Below, piece after piece: positions 22,790 to 33,990 of a stretch of DNA of 64,000 bases; position 1 is the first letter of the stretch; each line of letters starts with the position of its first letter. Both the position numbers and the translations under genes were made by a program. Source of the DNA: Boesenbergia rotunda (Eukaryota > Streptophyta > Magnoliopsida > Zingiberales > Zingiberaceae); assembly GCA_024364735.1 (NCBI GenBank), contig JAGFNQ010000880.1:801675-865674 (forward strand), read 5' to 3'. Under the pieces are notes generated by a model. That model saw nothing but the letters and a program-made list of their open reading frames with translations, was not told where the DNA came from and made no database searches.

Positions 22790-24063
22790 ACCCTAAGGTG
22801 CCAAAGATACGTCTGATTCATCTTAGAAGGCTCCTTTCTCTTATTCAAGTTAAATGATGAGCTATTTACTTCAGTTTGCATCGTGGGAGTTATTGGCTCT
22901 AGAGTATACAGATTGCCGACCATAGTACCCGAACAAATAATCTCTCTATTTCTTTTTATAACAACTTTGTTATCAAAAGCAACATAATATCCATCCTTTA
23001 TCAACTTAGAAACTGAAATTAAATTCTTTCTAAACGAGGGTACATTAAGGCAATCTCTCAGAACTAACAATTTATTTCTCTCAAAAGATAAATAAAAACT
23101 CCCACTGCAACTGCTGCCACTTCCGTAGCATCGCCCATGTAGACCATGATTTCTCTATCAGCTAGCCGTCGGGTTTCCTGGAACCCTTGCAGAGTATTGC
23201 AGACATGGTCAGTGGCTCCCGTATCTACACACCAGATACTGGTAGGTAGCACCACTAAACATGTTTCAATGACTAAGCATGAAGAAATACCTTTGTCATG
23301 ACGACGGGGACAGTCTGCCTTCTAGTGGCCAGTTTGCTTACACGTGAAGCACTAGCCTTTCGACTTCTTCACGCCAGTCCGAGGTCCCTGCGATGTTGCG
23401 GCCTTCTTGGACCCTCCTTGTTTCTTCTTCTTCCTGCCTTTCGGCACAAAAGAAGAAACCCTTTGAGTTACTAAGGCCTGCGAGTTCTGACGAAAGAGGC
23501 CTTCTGCCGCCTGGAGTTCTCCTAGCAGTTCACCCAACGTATAATCACGTTTGTTCATATTGTAGTTGAGCCTGAACTGCTCAAAACTCCTAGGCAGAGA
23601 CTGGAGTATAATATCGACCTGGGATTCCCCGTCGATCTGTGCTCCCAGTACCTCAATCTCATTGAGGTGAGCCATCATCTTTAGGACATGATCCCTTATG
23701 GGTGTCCCTTCGACCATAGTGGTCATCATCAGACTCTTCATCGCGGCCTGCCTAGCAGCTCGACCTTGGTGCCCGAAGAGATCTTTGAGGTTCAACATCA
23801 TGTCACTAGCAGTGGGCATGACCTGATGCTGATGTTGAAGCACATTCGTCATAAATGCCAGAATGTAGCATCGCGCCATCTCATCTGCCTTGACCCACTT
23901 CTTGTAACGCTCCCTCAACTCTTCACCAGAGTCCTCTCTAGGCCTTTACGGACATTCCTCGAAGAGTACAAATTTATACTCTTTAGCAGTGAGGACAATG
24001 TCAAGGTTCCTCTTCCAGTCAATGTAGTTTGGGCCAGTAAGTTTATTTTCCTTAAGAGTTGTT
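22790..24063 (-). pseudogene. Copia C gag-protease remnant
   Basis: The gag N-terminal codons are at 31642-31656; the frame is split by element 2 and continues here from 24063. Visible parts are NKLTGPNYIDWKRNLDIVL, a stop TAA at 23946-23948, the main gag domain (23918-23352), a knuckle CFTCKQTGH with a stop on each side, and the protease core WCVDTGATDHVC (near 23230). A one-base shift near 23090 follows, then NVPSFRKNLISVSKLI and the start of the integrase zinc region (YLWHLR). The element E LTR cuts it there. In Copia elements this region makes the coat and the processing protease; with several stops this copy is dead. Confidence 0.85.
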
Positions 24064-24068
24064 GCTAG

Positions 24069-25507
24069 TGTTGGATCGAGAAATGCGAGAGAGGGGGGGG
24101 GGGTGAATGTCGCAATTCGTTCGGATTTAAAAGAGCGGGTGCGCAGCGGAAATAAAAGAGAACACAACAATGCAAACACAGCAGGTTTACTTGGTTCGGA
24201 GCCTGGGTCGACTCCTACTCCAAGGCCCACGGTCGTTGACCGTTTTCTGCGGGCAATTCTATAAGTTCGCAAAGTTTACAAATAGATTTTACAATAAAGC
24301 AGAATAGTAAACTTTAAATACAACTCTTGTTACCGACGTCCGGTGAAGATTGAAGTTCTGGAGCAGCGGGACGTCGTCGGCTTGAGTTGGCAGCTTTCTG
24401 GAGCGTGTCGTGGAAGCAGAAGAGCGTGGAATTGTCGAAGCAATTGATTGTTCTTTGAAGAGGGTCGAGGCCCTCTTTATATAGGGCAGGGGGCGCCCGA
24501 CATGCTCGGGGCGCCCTCCACGTGGCTTCTGATCCGGCGTGCTCTCGGTCGTGACTGATCGCTTCGACTTCGGGATAACAGTTGACTGGGGCGCCCGACG
24601 CGCACGGGGCGCCCGATTGACCGGTCAAACTTTATCACCGAGGCTTCGCGAGGGTGAGCTGCAGCCGCCTTCAGTGGCGTGGCACAGTGGGCGCCCGAGA
24701 CACGCGGGGCGCCCGATCTGCGCGGTGCCCGATTTGCGCGGCGCCCGCGACAAGAGGGGCGCCCGACATGCGCGGGGCGCCCCCCAACGCGGTGCTGTCG
24801 GAGGTTTACTTCTCTGCTGACTTTGGGTTGACTCTGGGGCGCCCGACACATCCGGGGCGCCCTGCTCAGCTGCGGCCTCACTCCTTTGAGGCCCTCTGAG
24901 CTGCAGAAACACAGTCCTTCGGTCCTGCATCCAGGGTTAGTCCAAAATAGCAAATACTAAGTTGATTTTTCACAGCCTTAGCTGTCTTGGTTCTGACTTT
25001 GGATCTCCAAAATGGAGCCCTAGGTCGAACCGACGCCTAATGTTCCCTCTAGGGGAACGCGTCCTCACCTACTCCTCTCGGGAGAGTTTTACCTGGTGCC
25101 AACCGGATCCTCCAGTTGGACTTTTGCCCTGCAGTCCTTCGCCAGGTCTTGAGGTACCAAGCTGCCCTTCGCTTGGTGCCTAGCAGCCCTTCGCTAGGTC
25201 TTTTCTTCTGGCAGTCCTTCGCCAGTGCCTAGCATTCCTTCGCTAGGGCTTTGTCCATTCTGGCAGTCCTTCGCCAGTGCCTAGCATTCCTTCGCTAGGG
25301 CTTTTCCTGTCTGGCAGTCCTTCGCCAGTGCCTAGCATTCCTTCGCTAGGGCTTTCTTTCCTGGCATTCCTTTACCAGTGCCTAGCAGTCCTTCGCTAGG
25401 GCTTTTTCTGCACACTCAGTGAACAACGTTAGATCACAAATAAACTTAACTTTGAATCCTTTGCCAATATCAAAACCAGGTTCGATATGGTGCTTCCTGC
25501 ACCAACA
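24069..25507 (-). repeat. element 2 LTR, left copy (3' LTR in sense)
   Basis: 1439 bp, TGTTGG...CCAACA. It holds GGCGCC palindromes at about 24485-24870 and a 12-unit hairpin array at 25099-25400. Arg/Ala/Pro-rich ORFs at 24314-24953 on both strands are translations of the palindrome array. Confidence 0.9.
25099..25400 (-). repeat. array of 12 hairpin units, left LTR of element 2
   Basis: Same layout as in element 1 but with different stems: CTGGC/GCCAG alternating with CCTAGC/GCTAGG, and CCAAGC/GCTTGG where element 1 has CCGAGC/GCCCGG. The loops stay (A/T)(G/T)NCCTTC on the plus strand. Confidence 0.85.
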
Positions 25508-28239
25508 ATCTCCCCCTTTTTGATTATGGCAACACAATTCAAAGTTAAGTAAAAAACTTTATAACTGTTAAGAACATAATGTAAAAATGAAGTATAGCAA
25601 TTTTACACAATTCAATGTTAAGTAAAAACTTTATAACATTTACTAACACAAGGTAAGATTTGAAAAAAAACCTTTATCTCTCATAAAAAACCTTTACTCC
25701 CCCTAAAACCCTGAGTACTTGTGTTATAATACTTAACTTTGACCTTTCCTCCCCCTTTGACATATATCAAAAATAAACATGGGTGAACAAGGTATCTAAT
25801 AGGGAGGTTTGAGTTTTACCAAAAGAAATTTAAGTAAAGGAGTTCAAAAGCATAGTTTTCAAAAGAAACTTTAAGTAATGAATTTCATAATTTTCAAGGT
25901 AATGGATGTTTTGAAAATACATGAGGCTCCCCCTTAATGTGATAACTCTTCTACTTATATTTTAGAAAAAACTTGCAAAAACTTGTAACATAGTTTTCAA
26001 GAAAAACTTAACCGATATTTTAGAAAAAGCTTGCAAAAACTTGTAACATAGTTTTCAAGAAAAACTTATCCGTAACTTACTTAGCCAACATTTTGAAAAC
26101 AAGTTTTCTTTAAAAAGTTTCAACTTTTGCACTCATAGAGAATTTTCCTTAGAACATATATCAATAAGGAATTTTAAAAAAATATATATGTTTTAAAAAA
26201 TTTTAAAATTTGTGTATCAGAGCCTATGAGTTTTGAAAACATAAAAATACTTAGCATAATTTTTGAAAGCATAGCAAAAGCTTAACATGCACCAAAACTC
26301 CACTTTGAAAGGCATTTTAAAAAAAATTATTTTTGTAGGCAAGTCTTGTAGAAAATTCATTCACTTAGAACATTATTGCCTTGAAAATATTAGTACTTTT
26401 GAAAACATTATATTTTGAAAAGTAGAAGTATTTTTGAAAGATATTGTGCATTTTTGAAGATATAAGAAGATTATGCATTAAAAACTATAAGTGCTTTTAT
26501 AATATTAGAGAAAATTATCCTTTGAAAGCACTTACAAAAGTATTGTTTTTAACGCATAACATTTTACTTGCTTTGGTTACTTTTCCAGTCTGACACAATC
26601 CTAGGAAACCTTGTTAACTACAAGGATAGTTTCCTAAGTGTCCTGGAAATTCTCCAACTCAAGTAAATACTATTTCCAAAAGAATTTTGAAAAAAATAAT
26701 AGTATTTTGAAAAAAAATTATTTAAGTTTTCAAAAGGATTTTAAACGTGCAGTGCATGAAAACATATAATTCAATAATTCTTTTAATTTAATCTCCCCCT
26801 AAACTTGACCCAGTCCTAGGAAGCTTGTTGACTACAAACGATCTTCCTCTGAGTCTTAAGGTTTGATTTAAATTAAAAAAATAATTAATAAACACATTTC
26901 AGAAATTCTTCTCTTGACTCAAACTCCCCCTAAATTTGACACATCCTAGGAGTCCTTATCGATCATGAAGTGGACCTTCCTCTGTGTCTTTAGGGTTTAT
27001 TAAAATCAAAAGAATAGTTTTGAATATCAGTACGGTAATAAAATTTTAGGAAATTCAATTTGAATTGAAGATAATTTTCAAACATAAGCCTCTTTTTCGA
27101 AAAACATTTTAAAATGATTTTTGTAAAGCATAATTTTGAAAAATATAGTGATTATTTGAAGGCATAAAACTTCTTCTTTTAATTTGAACTTCCCTTAAAT
27201 CTGACACAGTCCTGGGAGGCTTGTTGACCACAAGTTAATTCTCCTCTTAGTCTTAGGGTTTGTCAAAATTAAAGGAACAATTTTGAACATGCCTTTTGAG
27301 TATGATAATTTTTAAGGAGATAGATTTTTGAAAACATAATTTGGTATGATAACACAGTTTTCGAAAACCATTTTGAAATGATAATAATTTTTCAAAGATA
27401 TTTTGAAAGAAAATTAAAAAGAATAAACCACTCTCCCTTACTATTTAACTCAATCTAATGTCCTAGGGGACTTCAGTGTTATCTATGTTTGACTATGTTG
27501 ACTAGGGTTGACTGTTTTGACCAAGTTTGATCAATCAATGACTAACACAAAACAAGCCCTAGATTATATTTAAAACAAGTCTATTGAGATTTTTAACATG
27601 AAATTTTATATTAAAAAAAATGTTAGAAATGAAAATATAGGGTACAGCAGACTGAATTAAAAAAATAGAGATGATTTTGAATAACTTTTGAAAATATTTT
27701 TTTTTTGAAAGGATATTGATTTGTGCTTTTAGGTCCTAGATATCTCACCCAGTTCTACGTGGTCAAACATGTTAACCTTATGGGTTGTGTGAGACAAATA
27801 TTTTAATTTTGAAAATAAATGATTAATTGAATTTTGAGAATAATTAATTTGAATTTGAGGATAATTAAGTTTAGAATAATTCAGTTGAATTTTATTTAAT
27901 TGAATTAATTTGAATTTGATTGAATTGAATTAATTTGAGTTTGAATTAATTTGAGTTTGAATTCGATTTAGTTAGTTGGGTTGGACTCAACTTTTAGGTC
28001 CTAAGCATCTCACCCATTTCTAAGTGGCAAAACAGGATATCCTTAACTGTTTTGTGAGATGCATATTTTAATAGAAAGATTTATTTTGAAAAGGCCATGA
28101 TTAATTTTGAAAAGTTAAATTAATTTTTTAAACCCAATTTAAATTTATTTTGAAAAGAGGTATTTGAATCTAAAATTAACTGAAAATTTATGTTAGATTC
28201 GAATTTAACAAAAAATAATTTGAATTTGAATTTCAAAAA
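25508..28239 (-). other. element 2 non-coding interior with hairpin/PPT-like modules
   Basis: No protein is supported. Modules combining a TCCTAGGA hairpin and a CTCCCCCTAAA (PPT-like complement) lie at about 26580-26660, 26792-26862, 26922-27000 and 27190-27260. Two related modules with 'TCTCACCCA' are at about 27730 and 27990. Most have counterparts in element 1 and, inverted, in E. Confidence 0.6.
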
Positions 28240-28460
28240 TTGGCTTCCAGGTCTTGGCGAGGCACTAGGCCTTCTTTGGCCGTAGCCTTATGGGATCATC
28301 CACCCTTTCCTTGACAAAGCCTTTTAATGAAATTTCATTTTCAAAATTATTCTTTGAAAAATTTCTGGTCTAACTAGTTTGGGTCTTGGATCGGTAGCTT
28401 CGGCTAGTTCCACCAAATTGGCTTCCCTAACGTACTATCATCTCACCTCCACCCAATACT
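28240..28460 (-). other. conserved block downstream of gag (element 2 copy)
   Basis: 221 bp, nearly identical to 8148-8368 and homologous to 19150-19370. It lies about 90 bases beyond the gag stop. Confidence 0.65.
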
Positions 28461-28546
28461 ATATTGTTCAATTTTCAATTAACTGATTTAGTCCCAATCC
28501 TAATTCTAAGCAAAAAAAAATAAAACACATAAAAACAAACAATTGT

Positions 28547-29665
28547 CTAAGTAAGGTCACAATTGGAGTAATACTCCGGATTTTCGAAATCAGCAAGATT
28601 ATGAATTAAATTTTCTAACTTATTGACCTTATGTTTTAGGGTTTCATTTTCTTGTTTCAATTTTTTGAAATTTGTTTTAATTAAGTTACATGAATCAATC
28701 ACATTATTCAAGGTAAATAACGGATTTTCAAATACTGTAAATTTACCTTCGTTGATTGTTTGTTCGGCATTCTTGGTAGCTCTTTTATCTGTGCATTCAC
28801 TTTTGCAATGCCCGAACTCCTGGCACTTGAAGCATTGAATGCGACTTTTGTGCTTTCGTGCTTTTGGAACTGATTCCTTTGTCGCCGATGGTGTAGACCG
28901 AGTCTTACGAGTAGGGCACTGATTTTGGTAGTGCCCTCTTTCCCTGCATGTGTAACAAATTACATGATTAAAATTTGAATTTACACTTTTACCTTTTGGT
29001 TCTTTATTGGGAATCTCCCCCTTGATCATTGCCGCCTCGGATCTAGGCTCATCTTCTGATTCTGTGTCTGAGTCGGACTCGGGTACTGGTTGAAGTTCCT
29101 TCTGTGGTGGTTCTTTAGGAGTTTTCCCTGCAATAAAATTTACACCTTCCTAGACCATTATAGTATCTGTTTGATTATTTAATTCTAAATTTGAAAAGAA
29201 TTCGAAATCGGTTACCGTCTCAGTCAATTCGTCGTCTAATTCTGGTTCGATTTTGGATTCGGGTTCAGACTCTGACTCGGCTGATTGTGCTTGGACTGAA
29301 AGGGCAAGATAATTTACCTGGTCTTCTTCTTTATCTGAGATCTCTTGATGAAGGTTTACCAATTTTTCCCAGATTTCTCTAGCACATCTGCATGGACCTA
29401 CTAGCTCGAGTTGCTCCTTGGTTAGGCCGCATTGTAGGATTGCTGTTGCCCTTGCATCGGTCTCGATTTGATTGAGGGTGTGTTCATCCAATTTGTCCCA
29501 CTCGATGGATGACTCATCTTCTATGGGAAACGAGAATCCCGTTTGGATGATCTGCCATAACTCCATGTGGGCCTTCAGAAGGGACTCTATTTGACATCTC
29601 CAAAACGTGAAGTTCTCGCCGAAGAATAGTGGTGGACGTGCACTGTTCCACTCTTGGTTGGCCAT
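28547..29665 (-). pseudogene. gag of element 2 with one in-frame stop
   Basis: One frame of 373 codons from ATG at 29665 to the stop at 28547, interrupted only by TAG at 29150-29152 (codon 172), where element 1 has GAG. The first 171 residues are the gag-like region (ARPPLFFGENFTFWR, CGLTKEQLELVGPC, REIWEKLVNLHQE) and an acidic stretch. Past the stop come a second acidic part, two CCHC knuckles (CYTCRERGHYQNQC and CFKCQEFGHCKSEC) that would bind the RNA genome, and a leucine-rich coiled-coil tail ending FENPEYYSNCDLT. In an otherwise young element the single stop could be a recent mutation, a sequencing error, or read through; the sequence alone cannot decide. Confidence 0.85.
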
Positions 29666-30185
29666 TTAGGATAATTCTTGCACACAGAGGGAAAAAGTAG
29701 AAATGTACCAAGACTTGGTCTTGGATTAGTAGTGCGGGAGAGAGAGAAAAATTAGCCTAAAAAACTATTACACGGATTCCGAGGCAGATTGATATAAAAA
29801 ATTTATGTCAAAATTTTGAAAATGTTACTTTACCAATTTTGATGATAAAAAGTGAGACTTTAATGTTTGGAAAAAATTTGCTCAGATTAAGGTAGCACGA
29901 TTTCCTAGAAAAAATAATATTAAAATAATAATAAAAAAAAGTTTATGACAAATTTTCAAAAGTTGATTATTTTGACAATTCTGACTTATGGTAAAAAAAT
30001 GAGAATTCAAAATTGAAAAAGGCGTAAGGATTTTTTTAATCCACCTATAGATATTTTTTATTTTTAAAATAAAAGGCGAAAAGATGTAGTGGTGTTGATT
30101 AAAAAAAAGAAAAGAAATAAGATAAAAAATTTTGTAAATCCGAAAAACTTTCAAACTGGTGGTTGCACCAAGTTTGAACTACCCC

Positions 30186-30197
30186 GCTCTGATACCA
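30186..30197 (-). promoter_or_regulatory. primer-binding site of element 2
   Basis: Sense TGGTATCAGAGC, two bases from the LTR that begins at 30200; complementary to initiator tRNA-Met. Confidence 0.9.
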
Positions 30198-30199
30198 CT

Positions 30200-31636
30200 T
30201 GTTGGATCGAGAAATGCGAGAGAGGGGGGGGGTGAATGTCGCAATTCGTTCGGATTTAAAAGAGCGGGTGCGCAGCGGAAATAAAAGAGAACACAACAAT
30301 GCAAACACAGCAGGTTTACTTGGTTCGGAGCCTGGGTCGACTCCTACTCCAAGGCCCACGGTCGTTGACCGTTTTCTGCGGGCAATTCTATAAGTTCGCA
30401 AAGTTTACAAATAGATTTTACAATAAAGCAGAATAGTAAACTTTAAATACAACTCTTGTTACCGACGTCCGGTGAAGATTGAAGTTCTGGAGCAGCGGGA
30501 CGTCGTCGGCTTGAGTTGGCAGCTTTCTGGAGCGTGTCGTGGAAGCAGAAGAGCGTGGAATTGTCGAAGCAATTGATTGTTCTTTGAAGAGGGTCGAGGC
30601 CCTCTTTATATAGGGTAGGGGGCGCCCGACATGCTCGGGGCGCCCTCCACGTGGCTTCTGATCCGGCGTGCTCTCGGTCGTGACTGATCGCTTCGACTTC
30701 GGGATAACAGTTGACTGGGGCGCCCGACGCGCACGGGGAGCCCGATTGACCGGTCAAACTTTATCACCGAGGCTTCGCGAGGGTGAGCTGCAGCCGCCTT
30801 CAGTGGCGTGGCACACTGGGCGCCCGAGACACGCGGGGCGCCCGATCTGCGCGGTGCCCGATTTGCGCGGCGCCCGCGACAAGAGGGGCGCCCGACATGC
30901 GCGGGGCGCCCCCCAACGCGGTGCTGTCGGAGGTTTACTTCTCTGCTGACTTTGGGTTGACTCTGGGGCGCCCGACACATCCGGGGCGCCCTGTTCAGCT
31001 GCGGCCTCACTCCTTTGAGGCCCTCTGAGCTGCAGAAACACAGTCCTTCGGTCCTGCATCCAGGGTTAGTCCAAAATAGCAAATACTAAGTTGATTTTTC
31101 ACAGCCTTAGCTGTCTTGGTTCTGACTTTGGATCTCCAAAATGGAGCCCTAGGTCGAACCGACGCCTAATGTTCCCTCTAGGGGAACGCGTCCTCACCTA
31201 CTCCTCTCGGGAGAGTTTTACCTGGTGCCAACCGGATCCTCCAGTTGGACTTTTGTCCGGCAGTCCTTCGCCAGGTCTTGAGGTACCAAGCTGCCCTTCG
31301 CTTGGTGCCTAGCAGCCCTTCGCTAGGTCTTTTCTTCTGGCAGTCCTTCGCCAGTGCCTAGCATTCCTTCGCTAGGGCTTTGTCCATTCTGGCAGTCCTT
31401 CGCCAGTGCCTAGCATTCCTTCGCTAGGGCTTTTCCTGTCTGGCAGTCCTTCGCCAGTGCCTAGCATTCCTTCGCTAGGGCTTTCTTTCCTGGCATTCCT
31501 TTACCAGTGCCTAGCAGTCCTTCGCTAGGGCTTTTTCTGCACACTCAGTGAACAACGTTAGATCACAAATAAACTTAACTTTGAATCCTTTGCCAATATC
31601 AAAACCAGGTTCGATATGGTGCTTCCTGCACCAACA
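30200..31636 (-). repeat. element 2 LTR, right copy (5' LTR in sense)
   Basis: 1437 bp, nearly identical to 24069-25507. The hairpin array is at 31228-31529. In the second unit the two LTRs have different arms (CCCTGC left, TCCGGC right) against the same GCCAGG. Confidence 0.92.
31228..31529 (-). repeat. array of 12 hairpin units, right LTR of element 2
   Basis: Copy of 25099-25400 with two or three base differences. Confidence 0.85.
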
Positions 31637-31641
31637 GCTAG

Positions 31642-31656
31642 TGGGTTAAAGATCAT
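31642..31656 (-). pseudogene. first codons of Copia C gag, cut off by element 2
   Basis: An ATG at 31654-31656 opens a frame that runs to the GCTAG duplication. Across element 2, counting the duplication once, it is in phase with the gag codons that continue from 24063. This fixes where the host gag was interrupted. Confidence 0.8.
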
Positions 31657-31825
31657 TATGAAAAACCTGAGAATCACAACATACACTACTTTAGAAATCA
31701 AAAATAAATTGATTCCTCAAAATAATTAATTTTTGAAATCAACCAACACCCCTATACACCGAGAAATTCGCATGCCACGATGGTGTGGACGTATACAAAT
31801 CCCTACATTCATAAGAGGAGGTTTT

Positions 31826-32801
31826 TGTTGAGGCAATCTATGGTCCGAAGTGACCATGTGTTTTGATGTTTGGGCAAAGGGTTTAAGTTATGTTTACCCT
31901 TGTGTATTTGATATGTGTATGTGAGTGTGCAGGATGTGCATGTTACATATATTGGCTAAGCTGGAGGCTTGTGTGCACCCGAGGGACCTTGGAGAGCAGG
32001 GACAATGAGCTAAGGAGCACGGACTTCGAGGCATGCGTGAAGGATGGCATGGAGACAAGCTGGAGGCTTGTGTGCATCCGAGGGACGGGAGCCGAAGATG
32101 AAAAGGGTGCGAAGGCAATAATCGAGGCTATTGATGAGGAGTCAGCTGAGTCGTGAGGGTACGAGTGCTGAGTGATTGTACTCAGGAAATCCTAGGGTTC
32201 GAGTGCTGAGAGAAGTGTACTAGGGAAGGGAAACCTTAGGTGTGTGAGTGGACCAGTCGACTGCCCTTGGGGCAGTCGACTGATAAAGCTCATAGAATGT
32301 AGTCAACCTGGGACCAGTCGACTACCCTGGGAGCAGTCGACTGGTAGCGGCTGGTTGAGTAGGCTGAAAATTCGAACGTTGAGTTACAACAGTCGAATTT
32401 CAGTGGGACCAGTCGACTGCCCTGGGGACAGTCGACTGGTGGCAGCCAAAATAGGGGTAAGCTCTATTTAAGAGGGCTTCATTTTCGCTGGATCTCTTAA
32501 CGAATTTGGCTTTGGTTAAAGGCCAAATAGTAGTCTAAGGGCTCAGATATTGTCGAGGTGTTATGGCGAGGTTTCTCCACACATAAAGAGCGTCAAGGGC
32601 TAGCCGGAGGTCATCCGGGAAATGATTCACCGAAGGATTCTTGGATTAGTCACCTCTTGGAGGTGGATACCAAGTAAACGAAGGTGTTAGCATTGGTTTT
32701 CGTGTTTTTCATTATGTTGTTTGTATTGTGCTAACCTTCTTGTAGAGAAAATTTAAGAAATTACTATTCACCCCCCTCTAGCAAGGCGTAACGATCTTAC
32801 A
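31826..32801 (+). mobile_element. solo LTR, Sirevirus-type, family of element H
   Basis: TGTTGAGG...CTTACA, 976 bp, flanked by GTTTT at 31821-31825 and 32802-32806. A TTCACCCCCCTC run lies near its right end, so its sense is plus. Its first 80 bases match the sense-strand start of the element H LTR. It contains pairs of the CAGTCGACTG palindrome at about 32247-32445. It is inserted in the leader of Copia C and no internal sequence remains. Confidence 0.9.
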
Positions 32802-32806
32802 GTTTT

Positions 32807-33684
32807 ACCCACCAATCTTACTATCTTGTCAACCTAACTTTTTGACAAGTAAGATCAACAGTTGGTTCACTTCAGCTCTGCAAAATAATAGCTGTGACTC
32901 CGATGGGGAGAATACTATTATTCGCATCTAAGTGTGCACCATTACACGACACTAAGAAAATTATTTTCGATTATGTGCCTTCCGATTGGAAAGTACACAC
33001 GCTCTTTAACAATGTTCTTTAGTCTTTTCCGACCCAGTGATCCGCAGAACAAGTCCATCCGATGGGGAGGAAGGCACTCAGAGCCGACGCGCAGACTTGT
33101 TCGCATCACTTATCGGATTGTAATGGAAGCCGTGGGACCCTTAGGGTCCCTCTCCCACTTAGTAATTTATGTCAAGGAATTTTCTAGCACAACTACACAA
33201 CCAAACACATAACCAATATATGAAAAATACAGAAAATCCTAGATTTTCCAACTTTCATGGCCCTTGGTCTCTAATGCGCCTCCAATTGTGTTGTCACTTC
33301 GTCCGCTCCTCCCTTCCTTCTGTGCAAACTACATTGAGGGATCTCCGAGCCGAAATGACTAGCTAATTATTTACATCATCGATCCTATACTCCACGAAGG
33401 AGTGTACATGAAAACTAAATAGAAAGTAAAATAAATAGCTTGGCTAAACATGTGCCGTATTTAATTACAAAAATTAAATACCTAGCTTCGTCAACTTCGA
33501 GGATTAATTAATTACATTAAATTTGCACAACCATTCATACAACCATTATTTGGTCATGACAAGTTGGAATCTCGTGCCTGCAACACAAAGTTAGTCTACA
33601 CACATCCACGCATCATCCAGCAAAATAAAATGTATGAAAATGCAAAAAATAACAAATCCTAAACACACAAAGCCGGAAACCTCA
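32807..33684 (-). other. Copia C 5' leader
   Basis: Non-coding sequence between the Copia C primer site and its gag start. The 92-codon plus-strand ORF at 32934-33212 has no recognisable domain and is not supported. Confidence 0.6.
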
Positions 33685-33696
33685 GCTCTGATACCA
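33685..33696 (-). promoter_or_regulatory. primer-binding site of Copia C
   Basis: Sense TGGTATCAGAGC, two bases from the LTR end at 33699 (CCCAACA in sense). Confidence 0.9.
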
Positions 33697-33698
33697 AT

Positions 33699-33990
33699 TG
33701 TTGGGTATGGCTTGGCGGGTTTCCTAAGCAAATACTTGGTCGTTCCGAGAGACCTCTCCATGTCTACGGATTAAAAAATTAATCCGAATGGAGATCCGTC
33801 TCCCGACGACCATCTCGTGCCGTATCGAACGATCCAAATTACAACTCGGCCAATTACAAAAATCGGCCTTGTAATTTGCTTGACCGTTCGACCGCGGAAA
33901 AGGTGACGAGTAGATCGCCGACTTTTGTGTTTACGGTCGGGGTCGAGTTAGTAAATGATTGGCTATGATACAAAATCAAAATAATAAACT
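33699..33990 (-). repeat. Copia C 5' LTR, 3' end portion
   Basis: The last ~290 bases of the LTR in sense, ending CCCAACA next to the primer site. The LTR resumes at 41062 beyond the LINE; the pieces together give about 1.87 kb. Confidence 0.7.

Larger units (their letters stand above)
24069..31636 (-). mobile_element. element 2: complete, young gag-only Sirevirus-type retrotransposon
   Basis: LTRs at 24069-25507 and 30200-31636, perfect GCTAG duplications at 24064-24068 and 31637-31641, primer site at 30186-30197 and the PPT complement directly after 25507. By eye the LTRs differ by only about six substitutions plus a G-run length change, so this is the youngest insertion in the window. The 4.68-kb interior has one gag frame with a single stop, and about 3 kb of structured non-coding DNA. 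No pol domain is visible. It is inserted six codons into the gag of Copia C. Confidence 0.92.

Noticed and set aside
22790..22794. ACCCT as a confirmed target duplication for element E
   Set aside because: The partner copy would lie at the E 5' end, which is missing, so it stays a candidate.
24314..24953. Long overlapping ORFs on both strands rich in Arg, Ala, Pro and Gly (also 30443-31082)
   Set aside because: They are translations of the GGCGCC palindrome array, appear in all registers and are duplicated in both LTRs.
33983..33990. Long (over 12 bp) target duplication for the LINE
   Set aside because: Only AATAAACT matches exactly on both sides; longer matches need mismatches.
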